Origin: JANMAT01 sp031359995
Lineage (GTDB): Bacteria; Actinomycetota; Acidimicrobiia; Acidimicrobiales; Ilumatobacteraceae
Length of the DNA stretch: 64,000 nucleotides
Assembly (NCBI GenBank): GCA_031359995.1
Contig: JANMAT010000208.1
Span: 1 to 64,000, forward strand
Direction: 5' to 3'
In this document: positions 40,567 to 49,465 of the stretch, one piece after another
Numbering within the stretch: the stretch's first letter is position 1
Layout of the letters: each line of letters starts with the position of its first letter
Program-made: the position numbers and the translations under genes
The notes under the pieces: generated by a model
What the model was told of the DNA's origin: nothing
The model's input: only the letters and a program-made list of their open reading frames with translations
Database searches by the model: none

Positions 40567-41754
40567 TCAGCAGCGAGCGCGCCAGCGGATGGGCAGCGAC
40601 GAGAAGCCGCGCAGGATGAACGGGCGGATCACCGTCGGTTCGCCGGTCAGCTCCAGCGCCTCCAAGCGGTCGAACAGACGGGCCAACGACAGGCGGGCCT
40701 CCATGCGGGCCAGCGGGGCGCCCAGGCAGAAGTGGATGCCGTACCCGAACGCCACGTGGTGGGCCATCTCGGTGCGGGACCGGTCGATGTCGAACACGTC
40801 CGGCTGGTGCCACACCGCGGGGTCGCGGTTGGCCGCGGCGTAGAGCAGGTTCACCTTGGTGCCCTCGGCGATGGTGGCGCCGTGCACCGTCGCGTCCTGC
40901 GCCGCCGTGCGGAACAGGCCCTGCACGGGCGAGTCGAACCGCAACGTCTCCTCGATGAGCGCGTTGATGAGCGTGCGATCGGCCTGCACCCGCTCGAACA
41001 CCTCGGGGTGCTGGATGAGCCGGTAGACGATGAGACCGAGCAACGACGTGGTGGTCTCGTGCCCGGCCACGAGGATCTGCGTCGCCAGGCTGACCATCTC
41101 GGGCCGGGTCAACAGGCCCTCGGCGACATGGGCGGTGGCCATGCGCGACAGCAGGTCGGCGCCCGGTTCGGCGCCGTCGCGTTGCGCGCCGACGCGTTCG
41201 TCGATGGCCGCCATCAGGTAGCGACCGAGCTCGTCGCGGGTGCGCGCCTGCTGGTCCAGATCTTCGCCGCCGAGGCCGACCACGATGTCGTCGGACCACT
41301 CGCGGAACCGATCACGGTCCTCGGGCGGCACGCCGAGCAGCTCAGCGATCACGATGGCGGGCAACGGGCCGGCGAAGAGCGGCACGAAGTCACCCTGCTC
41401 CAAGGGCACGATGGCGTCGAAGAGCTCGTCGGCCAGCGCCGCGACCCGCGGCTCGAGCGCGGCCATGGCCGCCGGCGTGAACGCCGGAGCCACGACGCGT
41501 CGCTGGCGGGTGTGGTCGGGCCGATCGGTGGCACCGAGCACCCCTCCGGGCGTGTACTCGACGCCGGGCCCCTGGGCGCTCGGCCACTGGTGCACGTCGC
41601 GGAGCATCGAGGTGACGTCGGCGTGGCGGGCCACCACGAAGAACGGTGGCTCGTGACCCTCGACCCGGTGCACCGGCTCCTCCACCGCCAGATGGGCTTG
41701 CAGCGCGCCCGGTTCCAGGCGGTGCCGCCGGTCGAGGAAGTCGTACTCAGTCAT
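40567..41754 (-). CDS. Cytochrome P450
   Basis: A 395-aa soluble bacterial P450. The I-helix oxygen-binding motif is LVAGHETTTSLLG, the K-helix E-x-x-R is in EETLRF, and the heme loop is FGYGIHFCLGAPLAR with the proximal Cys. It uses two electrons from a ferredoxin to insert oxygen into an organic substrate, which is unknown. The single-cluster ferredoxin at 26.3 kb is a possible but unlinked donor. The ATG overlaps the preceding 70-aa gene by 8 bp, placing it last in the glcD-E-F operon. Confidence 0.92.
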   Translation of the reverse strand: MTEYDFLDRRHRLEPGALQAHLAVEEPVHRVEGHEPPFFVVARHADVTSMLRDVHQWPSAQGPGVEYTPGGVLGATDRPDHTRQRRVVAPAFTPAAMAALEPRVAALADELFDAIVPLEQGDFVPLFAGPLPAIVIAELLGVPPEDRDRFREWSDDIVVGLGGEDLDQQARTRDELGRYLMAAIDERVGAQRDGAEPGADLLSRMATAHVAEGLLTRPEMVSLATQILVAGHETTTSLLGLIVYRLIQHPEVFERVQADRTLINALIEETLRFDSPVQGLFRTAAQDATVHGATIAEGTKVNLLYAAANRDPAVWHQPDVFDIDRSRTEMAHHVAFGYGIHFCLGAPLARMEARLSLARLFDRLEALELTGEPTVIRPFILRGFSSLPIRWRARC

Positions 41755-41959
41755 CGTCGCTCCGTCCGTCGTCGAACCCTCGCAGGATGTGGGCGGCCTT
41801 CTCGACCGCCCGGCGGGCCTGGGTGATGCGCTTCTCGTCGGCCGGTCGGCCCGACACGCCGCGGCGCAGCGCGCCCTTCAGTCGGTCGATGGCGAGGTCG
41901 GCCAGTTCCTCGCTGATGGCGTCGAGCCGGTCGGCCAGGCCGTCGAGCTCACCGCCCAT
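41747..41959 (-). CDS. Small charged helical protein between glcF and P450
   Basis: A 70-aa protein, predicted almost entirely helical (LADRLDAISEELADLAIDRL, then RRAVEKAAHILRGFDD). No domain is recognised. It overlaps glcF by 13 bp and the P450 gene by 8 bp, so it is probably translated. It might be an assembly or coupling subunit, but this rests on context only. Confidence 0.65.
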   Translation of the reverse strand: MGGELDGLADRLDAISEELADLAIDRLKGALRRGVSGRPADEKRITQARRAVEKAAHILRGFDDGRSDDD

Positions 41960-43151
41960 CGATCGCCTCCCGGATCACGAGCACCGGATGCGTCACGCGC
42001 ACACCGGCGGCGGCGAGGTGCATGGAGCAGCCCGGGTTCGCCGATGCCACCACCGCACCGGGCGCCACCGCGTGGGCGCGCTCGATGGCGCCGAGCTTGC
42101 GCTCGCGGATGGCGCCCGACAGCTCGGGCTGCAGCGCGCTGTACGCGCCGCCGGCCCCGCAGCACAGGCCCTCGTCGTCGAGCTCGACCAGGCGGGCATA
42201 GGGCGCCAGCACGGTGCGCACGGCGAGGTGGGCCTTCTGCACGTGACGCAGATGGCACGGGTCCTGGACGATCACGTCGCGCCGCACCGCTCCGGCGGCC
42301 GGTGCCGGCAGGCGGTCGGCGTGCTGCGCCAGCCACTCGTGCACGTCGAGCACGCGGGCACTGAACCCGGCCGCCTCCGGTGTACCGAGCAGGTGGCCGT
42401 AGTCCTTCAACGCCGCGCCGCACCCGGCCGAGTCGACCACGATCGGGGCCGAGCCCGGGAAAGCGCCCATGACCCGCGCCGCCAACGACCGCGCCGCCTC
42501 GTCGAGCCCGGCGTGCACGTGCAGCGCGCCACAGCACGAACCGCCGGCGGCGGGCAACGCCATGCCGATGCCCATCGCCTCGGCGATGCGCAGCACGCCG
42601 GCGTGCACGTCGCGCTGCCACGCGTCCATCACGCAGCCGGTGAACAACCACGCGTCGGTGCCGGTGGCCCGCAGCCGGGGTGAGCGCAACGGCAGCGGCG
42701 GCAGGGCGAGTCGCTTGGGCGCCAGGTTGGCACGCTGGGCCAGCGCGGCGACCCGCGAGCCCACCAGCACGAGTCGGTGGTGGCCGAGCGTGCGGTAGGC
42801 GAGCCGCTGCCACCACGGCACGGTGCGCTTCGCCGTGACCAGCGCGTTGCGGGTGCCCTCCATGAGCCGGCCGAACGGCACGCCCGACGGGCAGGCCGGT
42901 TCACAGCCGCGGCACTGCACGCAGGTGGCCATGAAGTGCACGAAGCCGTCGTCGGCCGGCGCGCCCTCCCACTGCACGGCGCGCATGGCCGCGATGCGGC
43001 CGCGCGGCGAGGCGGCTTCCTCACCGGTGGCTCGGAAGGTGGGGCAGTGCGGCAGGCACAGGCCGCAGGCCACGCACGTGCTGAGCTCGTCGTCGTCGAG
43101 CCCCAGTTGCAACCCCAGGCTCGTCGCCAGGTCGTGTCGTCGGTGGGTCAT
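41949..43151 (-). CDS. glcF: Glycolate oxidase iron-sulfur subunit
   Basis: A 400-aa protein. Two N-terminal [4Fe-4S] motifs are present: C-VA-C-GL-C-LPH-CP (about residues 26-36) and C-VQ-C-RG-C-EPA-CP (about 77-88). Two CCG-type cysteine domains follow (GGSCCGALHVHAG and GLCCGAGGAYSAL), as in GlcF/LutA/HdrB proteins. It would pass electrons from the flavin subunits to the quinone pool. It overlaps glcE by 4 bp. Confidence 0.9.
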   Translation of the reverse strand: MTHRRHDLATSLGLQLGLDDDELSTCVACGLCLPHCPTFRATGEEAASPRGRIAAMRAVQWEGAPADDGFVHFMATCVQCRGCEPACPSGVPFGRLMEGTRNALVTAKRTVPWWQRLAYRTLGHHRLVLVGSRVAALAQRANLAPKRLALPPLPLRSPRLRATGTDAWLFTGCVMDAWQRDVHAGVLRIAEAMGIGMALPAAGGSCCGALHVHAGLDEAARSLAARVMGAFPGSAPIVVDSAGCGAALKDYGHLLGTPEAAGFSARVLDVHEWLAQHADRLPAPAAGAVRRDVIVQDPCHLRHVQKAHLAVRTVLAPYARLVELDDEGLCCGAGGAYSALQPELSGAIRERKLGAIERAHAVAPGAVVASANPGCSMHLAAAGVRVTHPVLVIREAIDGR

Positions 43152-44074
43152 CGTGCTCCTGGAGCGGTCGCCACGGGCATGGCCGCCCGGGGTTCGCGGC
43201 CGGGGTTCATGCGGCCGTCGGGATCGAACAGCTGCTTGAGGCGGGCGGTCACCGCCGCGACCGGGCCGGCCCGGTCGGCCGGGGTCACCGCCGGGGTCTC
43301 CGCCGGCGTGGCCCGGGCGGCGTGGACGACGCCCACGCCGATCTCAGCCACGAACTCGCCGTCGGCCTCGGGTGACAGCAGGCGCAGCGCCGCCGGTTCC
43401 AGCACGCGACGCGACGCGACGGGCAGGGGCGGTGGCCCGGCCACCTCGGCCAGGCCCGCGGCCACGGCCTGCTCGTCGAGATCGGACGGATGCCCCTCGA
43501 GGCACACCCACGTGAGGCGCCCGTCCCACAGCACCGACGACGGGCGGAACAGGGCGCGCCGCACGGTCCACGGGTCCGCGGGCACCGAGTACCAGCGGCG
43601 GGCGGGCGGGCGCGGCCGCGTGCGCAGGATGAACGCCCCGAAGAAGCCGAGCGTGCCCCGCGCGCCCACGAACACGCGGCACAGGTCGAAGCCGCTCACG
43701 TTCTTCACGGTGGGACCGCCGGCCATCACCACCGCGCCATCGGCCAGCACGGCGTGGCACTGCAGCACGGTGTCGCGCACCGGCCCGTGGCCCAGGCGCA
43801 ACAGGCCGGCCCGACCGACGGCCAGCGCACCGCCGACGGTGCCACCCTCGGGCAGCGTGGCGAACTGCCCGCGCTCGGCCAGCACCGCTTGGAGCTCGGC
43901 GACCGACGTACCGGCACCGCAGGCGACCGTCATCTCGTCGGGCAGGAACGACTCGATGCCCGCCGGCGCGCGCGTGACGCGAACGTGCGGAACAGGACCA
44001 CCGCGGGTCGCCAGGCCGGCGATGGTGACGGGGCCGGCGGTGCCGACCTCGGCGGCGAACGCGGTCAGATCCAT
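43148..44074 (-). CDS. glcE: Glycolate oxidase FAD-binding subunit
   Basis: A 308-aa PCMH-type FAD-binding protein. VACGAGTSVAELQAVL and FATLPEGGTVGGALAVGRAG bind FAD. GGPTVKNVSGFDLCRVFVGARGT is the conserved core (cited in part: VKNVSGFDLCRVFVG). The C-terminus has MNPGR as in FAD-linked oxidases. It is shorter than GlcD and overlaps it by 10 bp. GlcE forms the second flavin subunit of the D-E-F complex oxidising glycolate to glyoxylate. Confidence 0.88.
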   Translation of the reverse strand: MDLTAFAAEVGTAGPVTIAGLATRGGPVPHVRVTRAPAGIESFLPDEMTVACGAGTSVAELQAVLAERGQFATLPEGGTVGGALAVGRAGLLRLGHGPVRDTVLQCHAVLADGAVVMAGGPTVKNVSGFDLCRVFVGARGTLGFFGAFILRTRPRPPARRWYSVPADPWTVRRALFRPSSVLWDGRLTWVCLEGHPSDLDEQAVAAGLAEVAGPPPLPVASRRVLEPAALRLLSPEADGEFVAEIGVGVVHAARATPAETPAVTPADRAGPVAAVTARLKQLFDPDGRMNPGREPRAAMPVATAPGAR

Positions 44075-45489
44075 GCGCCCTCCGGCGCGTGGGAGAAGTC
44101 ACCACAGCGCGAGCCGGTTGGCAGCACCTTGTGCGGGTTGGCCAACCCGGCGGGGTCGAACGCCTCGCGCAGGCGGGCCTGGGCGTCGAGGTCGGCCGGG
44201 CCGAACATCAACGGCATGAAGTCGCGCTTCTCCATGCCGATGCCATGCTCGCCCGACAGCACGCCACCGGCGGCCACCGACGCCCGCACGATCTCCTCGC
44301 CGGCCGCGTGCACGCGGTCCATCACACCGGGTTCGCGCTTGTCGAACACGAGCAGCGGGTGCAGGTTGCCGTCGCCGGCGTGGAACACGTTCAGCACGAT
44401 CAGCTCGTGGCGCGCCGCGATCTCGTAGACCTGGGCCAGCACGTCGACCAGGCGGTGCCGGGGCACGACGGTGTCGTGCAGGTAGTAGTTCGGCTTGATG
44501 CGGGCCACCGCGCCGAACGCCGTCTTGCGGCCCTTCCAGATGAGGGCGCGCTCCTCGGCCGTCTCGGCCACGCGCACGGTGCGGGCGCCGTGGGCCCGGC
44601 CGATGGCGGCGATGCGCTCGGCGGCGTCGGCCACGCCGTGGGGCAGGCCGTCGACCTCGACCAGGAGCACCGCGGCGGCATCGAGTGGGAAGCCGGCGTG
44701 CACGTACGCCTCGACCGCCTGGATGCAGGCGTGGTCCATCATCTCCAGCGCGGCGGGCACGATGCCGGCGGCGATGATGGCCGACACCGTGGCGGCACCG
44801 GCGCCCACGTCGTCGTAGTCGAACAGCAGCGTGCGCACGTCGGGCGGGTTCGGGGTGAGCCGCACCGCGATGCGCGTGGCGATGCCGAACATGCCCTCGC
44901 TGCCCACGAACGCGCCACGCAGGTCGTAGCCGTCGTCCTCGGCCGCGAGGCTGCCGAGCATGGTGACCTGACCGTCGGGCAGCACGACCTCCAGGGCCAG
45001 CACGTGCATCGAGGTGACGCCTTCGGCCAGGCAGTGCGGGCCGCCCGAGTTGTTGGCCACGTTGCCGCCGATGGAGCAGCTCTGCTGGCTCGATGGATCG
45101 GGCGCGAAGTGCAGGCCCTGGGCCTCGCAGTGCCGACTGAGGTCGAGGTTGAGCACGCCGGGCTCCACCCACGCCACGCGCTCGTCGGCATCCACCGACA
45201 GCACGCGGTTCATCTTGGTGAGCACGATCACCACCGCGCCATCGAGCGGGGTGGCGCCGCCGGCCAGACCGGTGCCCGAACCGCGCGCCACGAACGGCTG
45301 GCGCGCGTCGTGGCACAGGCGCACGGTGGCGGCGACCTCGGCGGTGGACGTCGGGAAGCACACGACCCCGGCCGCTCCCTCGATGCTCGACGCGTCCCGC
45401 CGGTACAGGCCCAGTTCGCTGGCGCCGACCCGGACACGATCGGGGGAGAGCACGCCCCGGAGTCGCTCCACCAGTCCTGCATCGACCAT
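44065..45489 (-). CDS. glcD: Glycolate oxidase FAD-linked subunit
   Basis: A 474-aa FAD-linked (S)-2-hydroxy-acid oxidase. The PCMH domain has FVARGSGTGLAGGATPLDGA and SSQQSCSIGGNVANNSGGPH. The C-terminal cap has FHAGDGNLHPLLVFD and GGVLSGEHGIGMEKRDFM. It is the catalytic subunit, converting glycolate to glyoxylate, for example after phosphoglycolate salvage. The ATG at 45489 has TACGGT 7 nt upstream (leaderless). The gene heads a five-gene overlapping operon ending with the P450. Confidence 0.92.
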   Translation of the reverse strand: MVDAGLVERLRGVLSPDRVRVGASELGLYRRDASSIEGAAGVVCFPTSTAEVAATVRLCHDARQPFVARGSGTGLAGGATPLDGAVVIVLTKMNRVLSVDADERVAWVEPGVLNLDLSRHCEAQGLHFAPDPSSQQSCSIGGNVANNSGGPHCLAEGVTSMHVLALEVVLPDGQVTMLGSLAAEDDGYDLRGAFVGSEGMFGIATRIAVRLTPNPPDVRTLLFDYDDVGAGAATVSAIIAAGIVPAALEMMDHACIQAVEAYVHAGFPLDAAAVLLVEVDGLPHGVADAAERIAAIGRAHGARTVRVAETAEERALIWKGRKTAFGAVARIKPNYYLHDTVVPRHRLVDVLAQVYEIAARHELIVLNVFHAGDGNLHPLLVFDKREPGVMDRVHAAGEEIVRASVAAGGVLSGEHGIGMEKRDFMPLMFGPADLDAQARLREAFDPAGLANPHKVLPTGSRCGDFSHAPEGAWI

Positions 45490-45493
45490 GGTC

Positions 45494-45507
45494 GAGACCG
45501 TAGTCTC
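45494..45507. promoter_or_regulatory. Palindromic divergent leaderless promoter (GAGAC-CGTA-GTCTC)
   Basis: On the minus strand TACGGT (45502-45497) stands 7 nt before the glcD ATG. On the plus strand TAGTCT (45501-45506) stands 8 nt before the ATG at 45515. Both hexamers use the same TA step at 45501-45502, at the centre of a palindrome with perfect 5-bp arms. Only 25 bp separate the two start codons, so both transcripts must start inside this stretch. Confidence 0.55.
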
Positions 45508-45514
45508 ACGCATC

Positions 45515-46258
45515 ATGCCGGCGAAGCCCGAAGACCTCCACGAGTACATCTCGTTCGAAGATCCCGACGAGGACCGCACCTGGGTGTTCGACGTCACGTA
45601 CCTGCTCTCGAACTGGATGTGCATCTACGGGCAGGGCTGCCAGGGCATCCTCAGCGCCCCCGCGCCCGAGCTGGCCCAGGGCTGCTGCAGCTACGGCGCC
45701 CACTTCATCGACGACGACGACATGGCCGACATCGTCCCCTTCGTCGAACGCCTCACCGACGCGCAGTGGCAGTACCGGCAGAAGGGTTTGGGCAAGAAGG
45801 GGTGGATCACCACCGAGGACGACGGTACGAAGATCACCCGCGTGATCGACGGAGCGTGCATCTTCCTGAACCGTCCCGGCTTCGCCGGTGGCATCGGCTG
45901 CGCCCTGCACTCGGCCGCGCTCGACGCGGGCGAGCGCCCGCTCGACTGGAAGCCCGACGTGTGCTGGCAGGTGCCCGTGCGCTTGCAGGAGCACACCGAC
46001 GACCACGGCCACATCACCTCCACCATCCGCGAGTGGAAGCGACGCGACTGGGGTGACGGCGGCTTCGAGTTCCACTGGTGGTGCACCGACGACAAGAGCG
46101 CCTTCGTGGGCAAGCAGCGCACCTACGAGTACCTGCGCGAGGAGATCGTCGAGCTGGCCGGCGGGGCCGTGTACGACCTCCTCGTCGCGGAGCTGCGCAA
46201 GCGCATGGCCAAGCCGGTGGTGCTCCCCCACCCCGCGGTGAAGCGCCGCAAGGCCTGA
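45515..46258 (+). CDS. Cysteine-cluster protein (YkgJ/DUF3109-like)
   Basis: A 247-aa protein with a spaced Cys pattern: NWMCIYGQGCQGIL, then GCCSYGAHF, CIFLNRPGFAGGIGCALH and DVCWQVP. This is typical of proteins thought to hold a zinc or iron-sulfur centre. Conserved WKRRDWGDGGFEFHWWC and a basic C-terminus follow. The function is unknown. The ATG at 45515 is supported by TAGTCT 8 nt upstream, although an in-frame ATG at 45488 exists and would overlap glcD. It is divergent from glcD and may be co-regulated with it. Confidence 0.75.
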   Translation: MPAKPEDLHEYISFEDPDEDRTWVFDVTYLLSNWMCIYGQGCQGILSAPAPELAQGCCSYGAHFIDDDDMADIVPFVERLTDAQWQYRQKGLGKKGWITTEDDGTKITRVIDGACIFLNRPGFAGGIGCALHSAALDAGERPLDWKPDVCWQVPVRLQEHTDDHGHITSTIREWKRRDWGDGGFEFHWWCTDDKSAFVGKQRTYEYLREEIVELAGGAVYDLLVAELRKRMAKPVVLPHPAVKRRKA

Positions 46259-46264
46259 CGGCCC

Positions 46265-47128
46265 GACGTCGTCAGCGCGGCCGGCGCTCCGGGCCCGGGC
46301 GTGGCGGTGTCCACCCGAGGTCCGCGGTGCGGGCGAACGGCGGAACTCGCGCAGCACCAGCGCGGGCAGCGATGGGCTGAACACCGGCTCGCCGGCGGCG
46401 CGTCGCAGCGCGTCGCGCAGGTCGTCGAGCGGGGTCGTCTTGAGCAGGTAGCCGGCCACGCCGGCGGCCACCGCGTCGAGCAGGTCGCGCTCCTCTTCCG
46501 ACACCGTCAGGATGACGATCGGCGCCAGGGGCGCGCACGCCTTCACGACGGCGAGCCCACCGCCGCGTGGCATGTGCAGATCGCACACCACGAGGTCGGG
46601 GTGCGGGCGTTCACCACGTCGATGGCACCGTCGGCGTCGTCGGCGGGCCAGCACCTCGGTCTCCACGATGCGCAGCCGGCGCGTCACCAGCGACCACATC
46701 ACCGCGGCGACCGCGTAGAACACCGCTGTGGCGACGAAGGACACGAGCCAGCTGTTGCCGAACGAGCGCTCGCCGTTGGCCAGCGCGCCCGCGACGCGGC
46801 CGGTAGCCACGCCATGCCGCCGATGCCGGCCCGCCACGGGGTCAGCACGACGGCGGCGGCCAGCACGCCGACCAGGGCCACGTGCCGGCCAGGTTCTGCC
46901 CACCGCCGTCGGTGTGGCCGGCGTGGAACACCACGCCGTCGGCCACCAGCAGCACCCACGCAAAGACGAGCTCACCGAGGGCCCACCACCCGTGCAGCAG
47001 CACGCCCGGCCGTCGGCGTGGGGCCGCGGTCGTACCGCCGTCGCCGCGAGCCAGACCCAGGTGCCCCAACGGGCCACGGCGACGCCCTGCAACAGCGTCC
47101 GTTCGGTGGGCAGAGGTTCGCGGACCAT
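46265..47128 (-). pseudogene. Collapsed sensor histidine kinase / response regulator pair
   Basis: The stretch begins at 47128 with the N-terminus of a membrane sensor kinase (ERTLLQGVAVARWGTWVWLA). Further membrane segments lie in shifting frames (GVLLHGWWALGELVFAWVLL, then LVGVLAAAVVLTPWRAGIGG, then NSWLVSFVATAVFYAVAAVM). From about 46600 it is the second half of a NarL-type receiver: phospho-Asp in PDLVVCDLHMP, then IVILTVSEEE and GYLLKTTPLDDLRDAL, ending near LREFRR. The kinase DHp and ATPase domains, the receiver N-terminus and the DNA-binding domain are all missing. One large deletion plus several frameshifts would explain it. About 880 bp here hold no intact gene. Confidence 0.75.
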
Positions 47129-47141
47129 GCTGCCCGGTCGG

Positions 47142-48983
47142 TCAGTCCGTTCGGGGCTTGCGGCCGGCGCGGCGGCGGTCTTCCTCGGCCAGCATGCGCT
47201 TGCGGATGCGGATGTTGAGCGGGGTGACCTCGACCAGTTCGTCGTCGGCGATCCACTCGATCGCCGTCTCCAGCGTGTGCAGGATCGGCGGCGCCAGCTT
47301 CACGGCATCGTCGTGGGAGTGGGTGCGGATGTTGTTCTTCTCCTTGGCCCGCACGCAGTTCACGACCATGTCTTCGGTGCGGGCGTTCTCGCCCACGACC
47401 ATGCCCTCGTACACCGTGCCGCCCGGGGCGACGAACAGCTCGCCGCGCAGCTGCAGGTTGTCGAGCGCGTAGCCCGTGACCATGCCGGACCGATCGGAGA
47501 TCATGGCGCCGCCGAGGCGGTGGGGAAGGTCGCCGGCCCACGGCATCCAGCCGGCGTGATGCGTGTGCAGCAGCGCCGTGCCGCGCGTGGCGGTGAGCAG
47601 ACCGGAGCGGAAGCCGACCAGACCTCGCGCCGGCGCTTCGAAGGTGACGATGGTGCGGCCCGGGTCGCCGGGGCCCATGTCGACGACGCGACCCTTGCGG
47701 GGCGCCAGCGCCTGGGTGAGGGTGCCGACGTGCTCGTCGGGGACGTCGCAGACGCCGCGCTCGATGGGCTCGTGGCGACGGCCGTTCACCGTGCGGGTCA
47801 CGACCTCGGGTCGTGACACCTGGAGCTCGTAGCCCTCGCGACGCATCGACTCGATGAGCACGGCGAGCTGGAGCTCACCTCGGCCGGCGACCTCGATGAT
47901 GTCGGGCGAATCGGTGGCGGTGAGCCGGATGGACACGTTGCCGAGGATCTCGCGGTCGAGGCGCTCCTTGAGGTGCCGGCTGGTGAGGAACTTGCCGTCC
48001 TTGCCGGCCAGCGGCGAGGTGTTCACCCCGAAGGTCATGCGCAGCACGGGCTCGTCGACGGCGAGGCGGGGCAGCGGCTTGCCGCCCTCGGGGTCGGCCA
48101 GGGTGTCGCCGATCTCGACCTCGGGGAAGCCGGCCACGACGAACAGGTCACCGGCGACCAGCTCTTCGACATCGGCACGGCCGATGCCGGAGTACGCGTA
48201 CAGGTTGCTGAGGCGGCGCTTCACCGGCGTCTGCCCCTCGGCGACCTCTTCGTCGAGCAGGGCCACGGTGCTGCCGCGCTTGAGGCGACCGTTCACCACG
48301 CGGCCCACGGCGAGGCGGCCGAGGTACTCGGACGCGTCGAGGTTCGTGACGAGGGCCTGCAGCGGGGCGTCGGCGTCACCCGAGGGCGGCGGGATGTGCG
48401 ACACGATCTGCTCGAGCAGGGGCACGAGCGTGGCCTCCTCGTCGGGCATGCCGATGCCGAGGCAGGCGCGCCCTTCGCGGGCGACGGCCGAGACCACCGT
48501 GAAGTCGAGCTGCCCGTCGTGCTGGGCCAGGTCGATGAAGAGCTGCTCGACCTCGGTGAGCACCTCGTCGGCGCGGGCATCGGCCCGGTCGACCTTGTTG
48601 ATCACGAGCACCGTGGGCAGGTCGCGGGCCAGCGCCTTGGAGAGCACGTAGCGCGTCTGCGGCAACGGGCCCTCGGCCGCGTCGACGAGCAGGACGATGC
48701 CGTCGACCATGGTCAGGGCTCGCTCGACCTCGCCACCGAAGTCGGCGTGGCCGGGCGTGTCGACGAGGTTGATCTTGGTGCCGTTCCACGTGATGGACGC
48801 GGCCTTGGCGAGGATCGTGATGCCACGTTCCCGTTCCTGGTCGCTGGAGTCCATGACGCGTTCGATGAGCGCTTCGTGCGCGGCGAACACACCGGTGGCG
48901 CGCAGAAGCGCATCGACGAGCGTGGTCTTGCCATGGTCGACGTGCGCGACCAAGGCAACGTTTCGAATGTTGGGGGGGTTCAT
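47142..48983 (-). CDS. typA: Translational GTPase TypA/BipA
   Basis: A 613-aa ribosome-associated GTPase related to EF-G. The G1 loop is AHVDHGKTTL, G2 lies in ERERGITILAKA, G3 is DTPGHADFGGEVER and G4 is NKVDRADAR. Domains II, III and V and the BipA-specific C-terminal domain follow (RGTALLHTHHAGWMP, then KKNNIRTHSHDDAVKL-like segments). It helps ribosome assembly and stress adaptation. The ATG at 48983 has no obvious ribosome site. It ends 14 bp after the sensor-kinase remnant. Confidence 0.94.
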   Translation of the reverse strand: MNPPNIRNVALVAHVDHGKTTLVDALLRATGVFAAHEALIERVMDSSDQERERGITILAKAASITWNGTKINLVDTPGHADFGGEVERALTMVDGIVLLVDAAEGPLPQTRYVLSKALARDLPTVLVINKVDRADARADEVLTEVEQLFIDLAQHDGQLDFTVVSAVAREGRACLGIGMPDEEATLVPLLEQIVSHIPPPSGDADAPLQALVTNLDASEYLGRLAVGRVVNGRLKRGSTVALLDEEVAEGQTPVKRRLSNLYAYSGIGRADVEELVAGDLFVVAGFPEVEIGDTLADPEGGKPLPRLAVDEPVLRMTFGVNTSPLAGKDGKFLTSRHLKERLDREILGNVSIRLTATDSPDIIEVAGRGELQLAVLIESMRREGYELQVSRPEVVTRTVNGRRHEPIERGVCDVPDEHVGTLTQALAPRKGRVVDMGPGDPGRTIVTFEAPARGLVGFRSGLLTATRGTALLHTHHAGWMPWAGDLPHRLGGAMISDRSGMVTGYALDNLQLRGELFVAPGGTVYEGMVVGENARTEDMVVNCVRAKEKNNIRTHSHDDAVKLAPPILHTLETAIEWIADDELVEVTPLNIRIRKRMLAEEDRRRAGRKPRTD

Positions 48984-49031
48984 GTTGTAGCGATCTCGAT
49001 CGCGGCACGGGCCGGGAATCGGCCCACGTGC

Positions 49032-49229
49032 TCAGGCGTCGTCGTCTTCCTCATCTTCGTCAAAGGTGACGCCGTATTTTTCGGCGAGTGCTGCGTACTC
49101 GTCGTCATCAGCCGGACTGCTGCGGTCTGCCTCGTGTCCCCCACCACCGAGACCCAGGTCGAACGCGCCTGGACCCGACTGCTTCAACTTCCGCGCTTCT
49201 TCGAAGCGACGATGACGACCCTTCTTCAC
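49032..49229 (-). CDS. Small bipolar-charge protein
   Basis: A 65-aa protein. The first 20 residues are strongly basic (KKGRHRRFEEARKLKQ), then a Gly-rich middle, then a strongly acidic tail (ALAEKYGVTFDEDEEDDDA). It may bind RNA or ribosomes through its basic end, given its place 48 bp upstream of typA, but that is conjecture. The GTG at 49229 is chosen because AAGGGTG lies 6 nt upstream; a start 30 bp further upstream is also open. No family is recognised. Confidence 0.65.
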   Translation of the reverse strand: MKKGRHRRFEEARKLKQSGPGAFDLGLGGGGHEADRSSPADDDEYAALAEKYGVTFDEDEEDDDA

Positions 49230-49465
49230 GGTAGGGCACCCTTCTAGCGGCAGGAGCATTCGGCGCCCTGCTGCGCATGCTTATTGCGGCGACATTGAGA
49301 CCATGCTACCCGAGGGGTGGCGGATTGGTTGGGATCGACGAGTGGCCCCCACCGGCGACCTGGGCGGGGACGACCGCGGGTCGACGACGTCCCGCCACCC
49401 CGAGTGGGCGCTGACCACGGTTTGGGTCTAGGCCCACCCGCTCTGACGTGCCAGGATGTCCTTCC

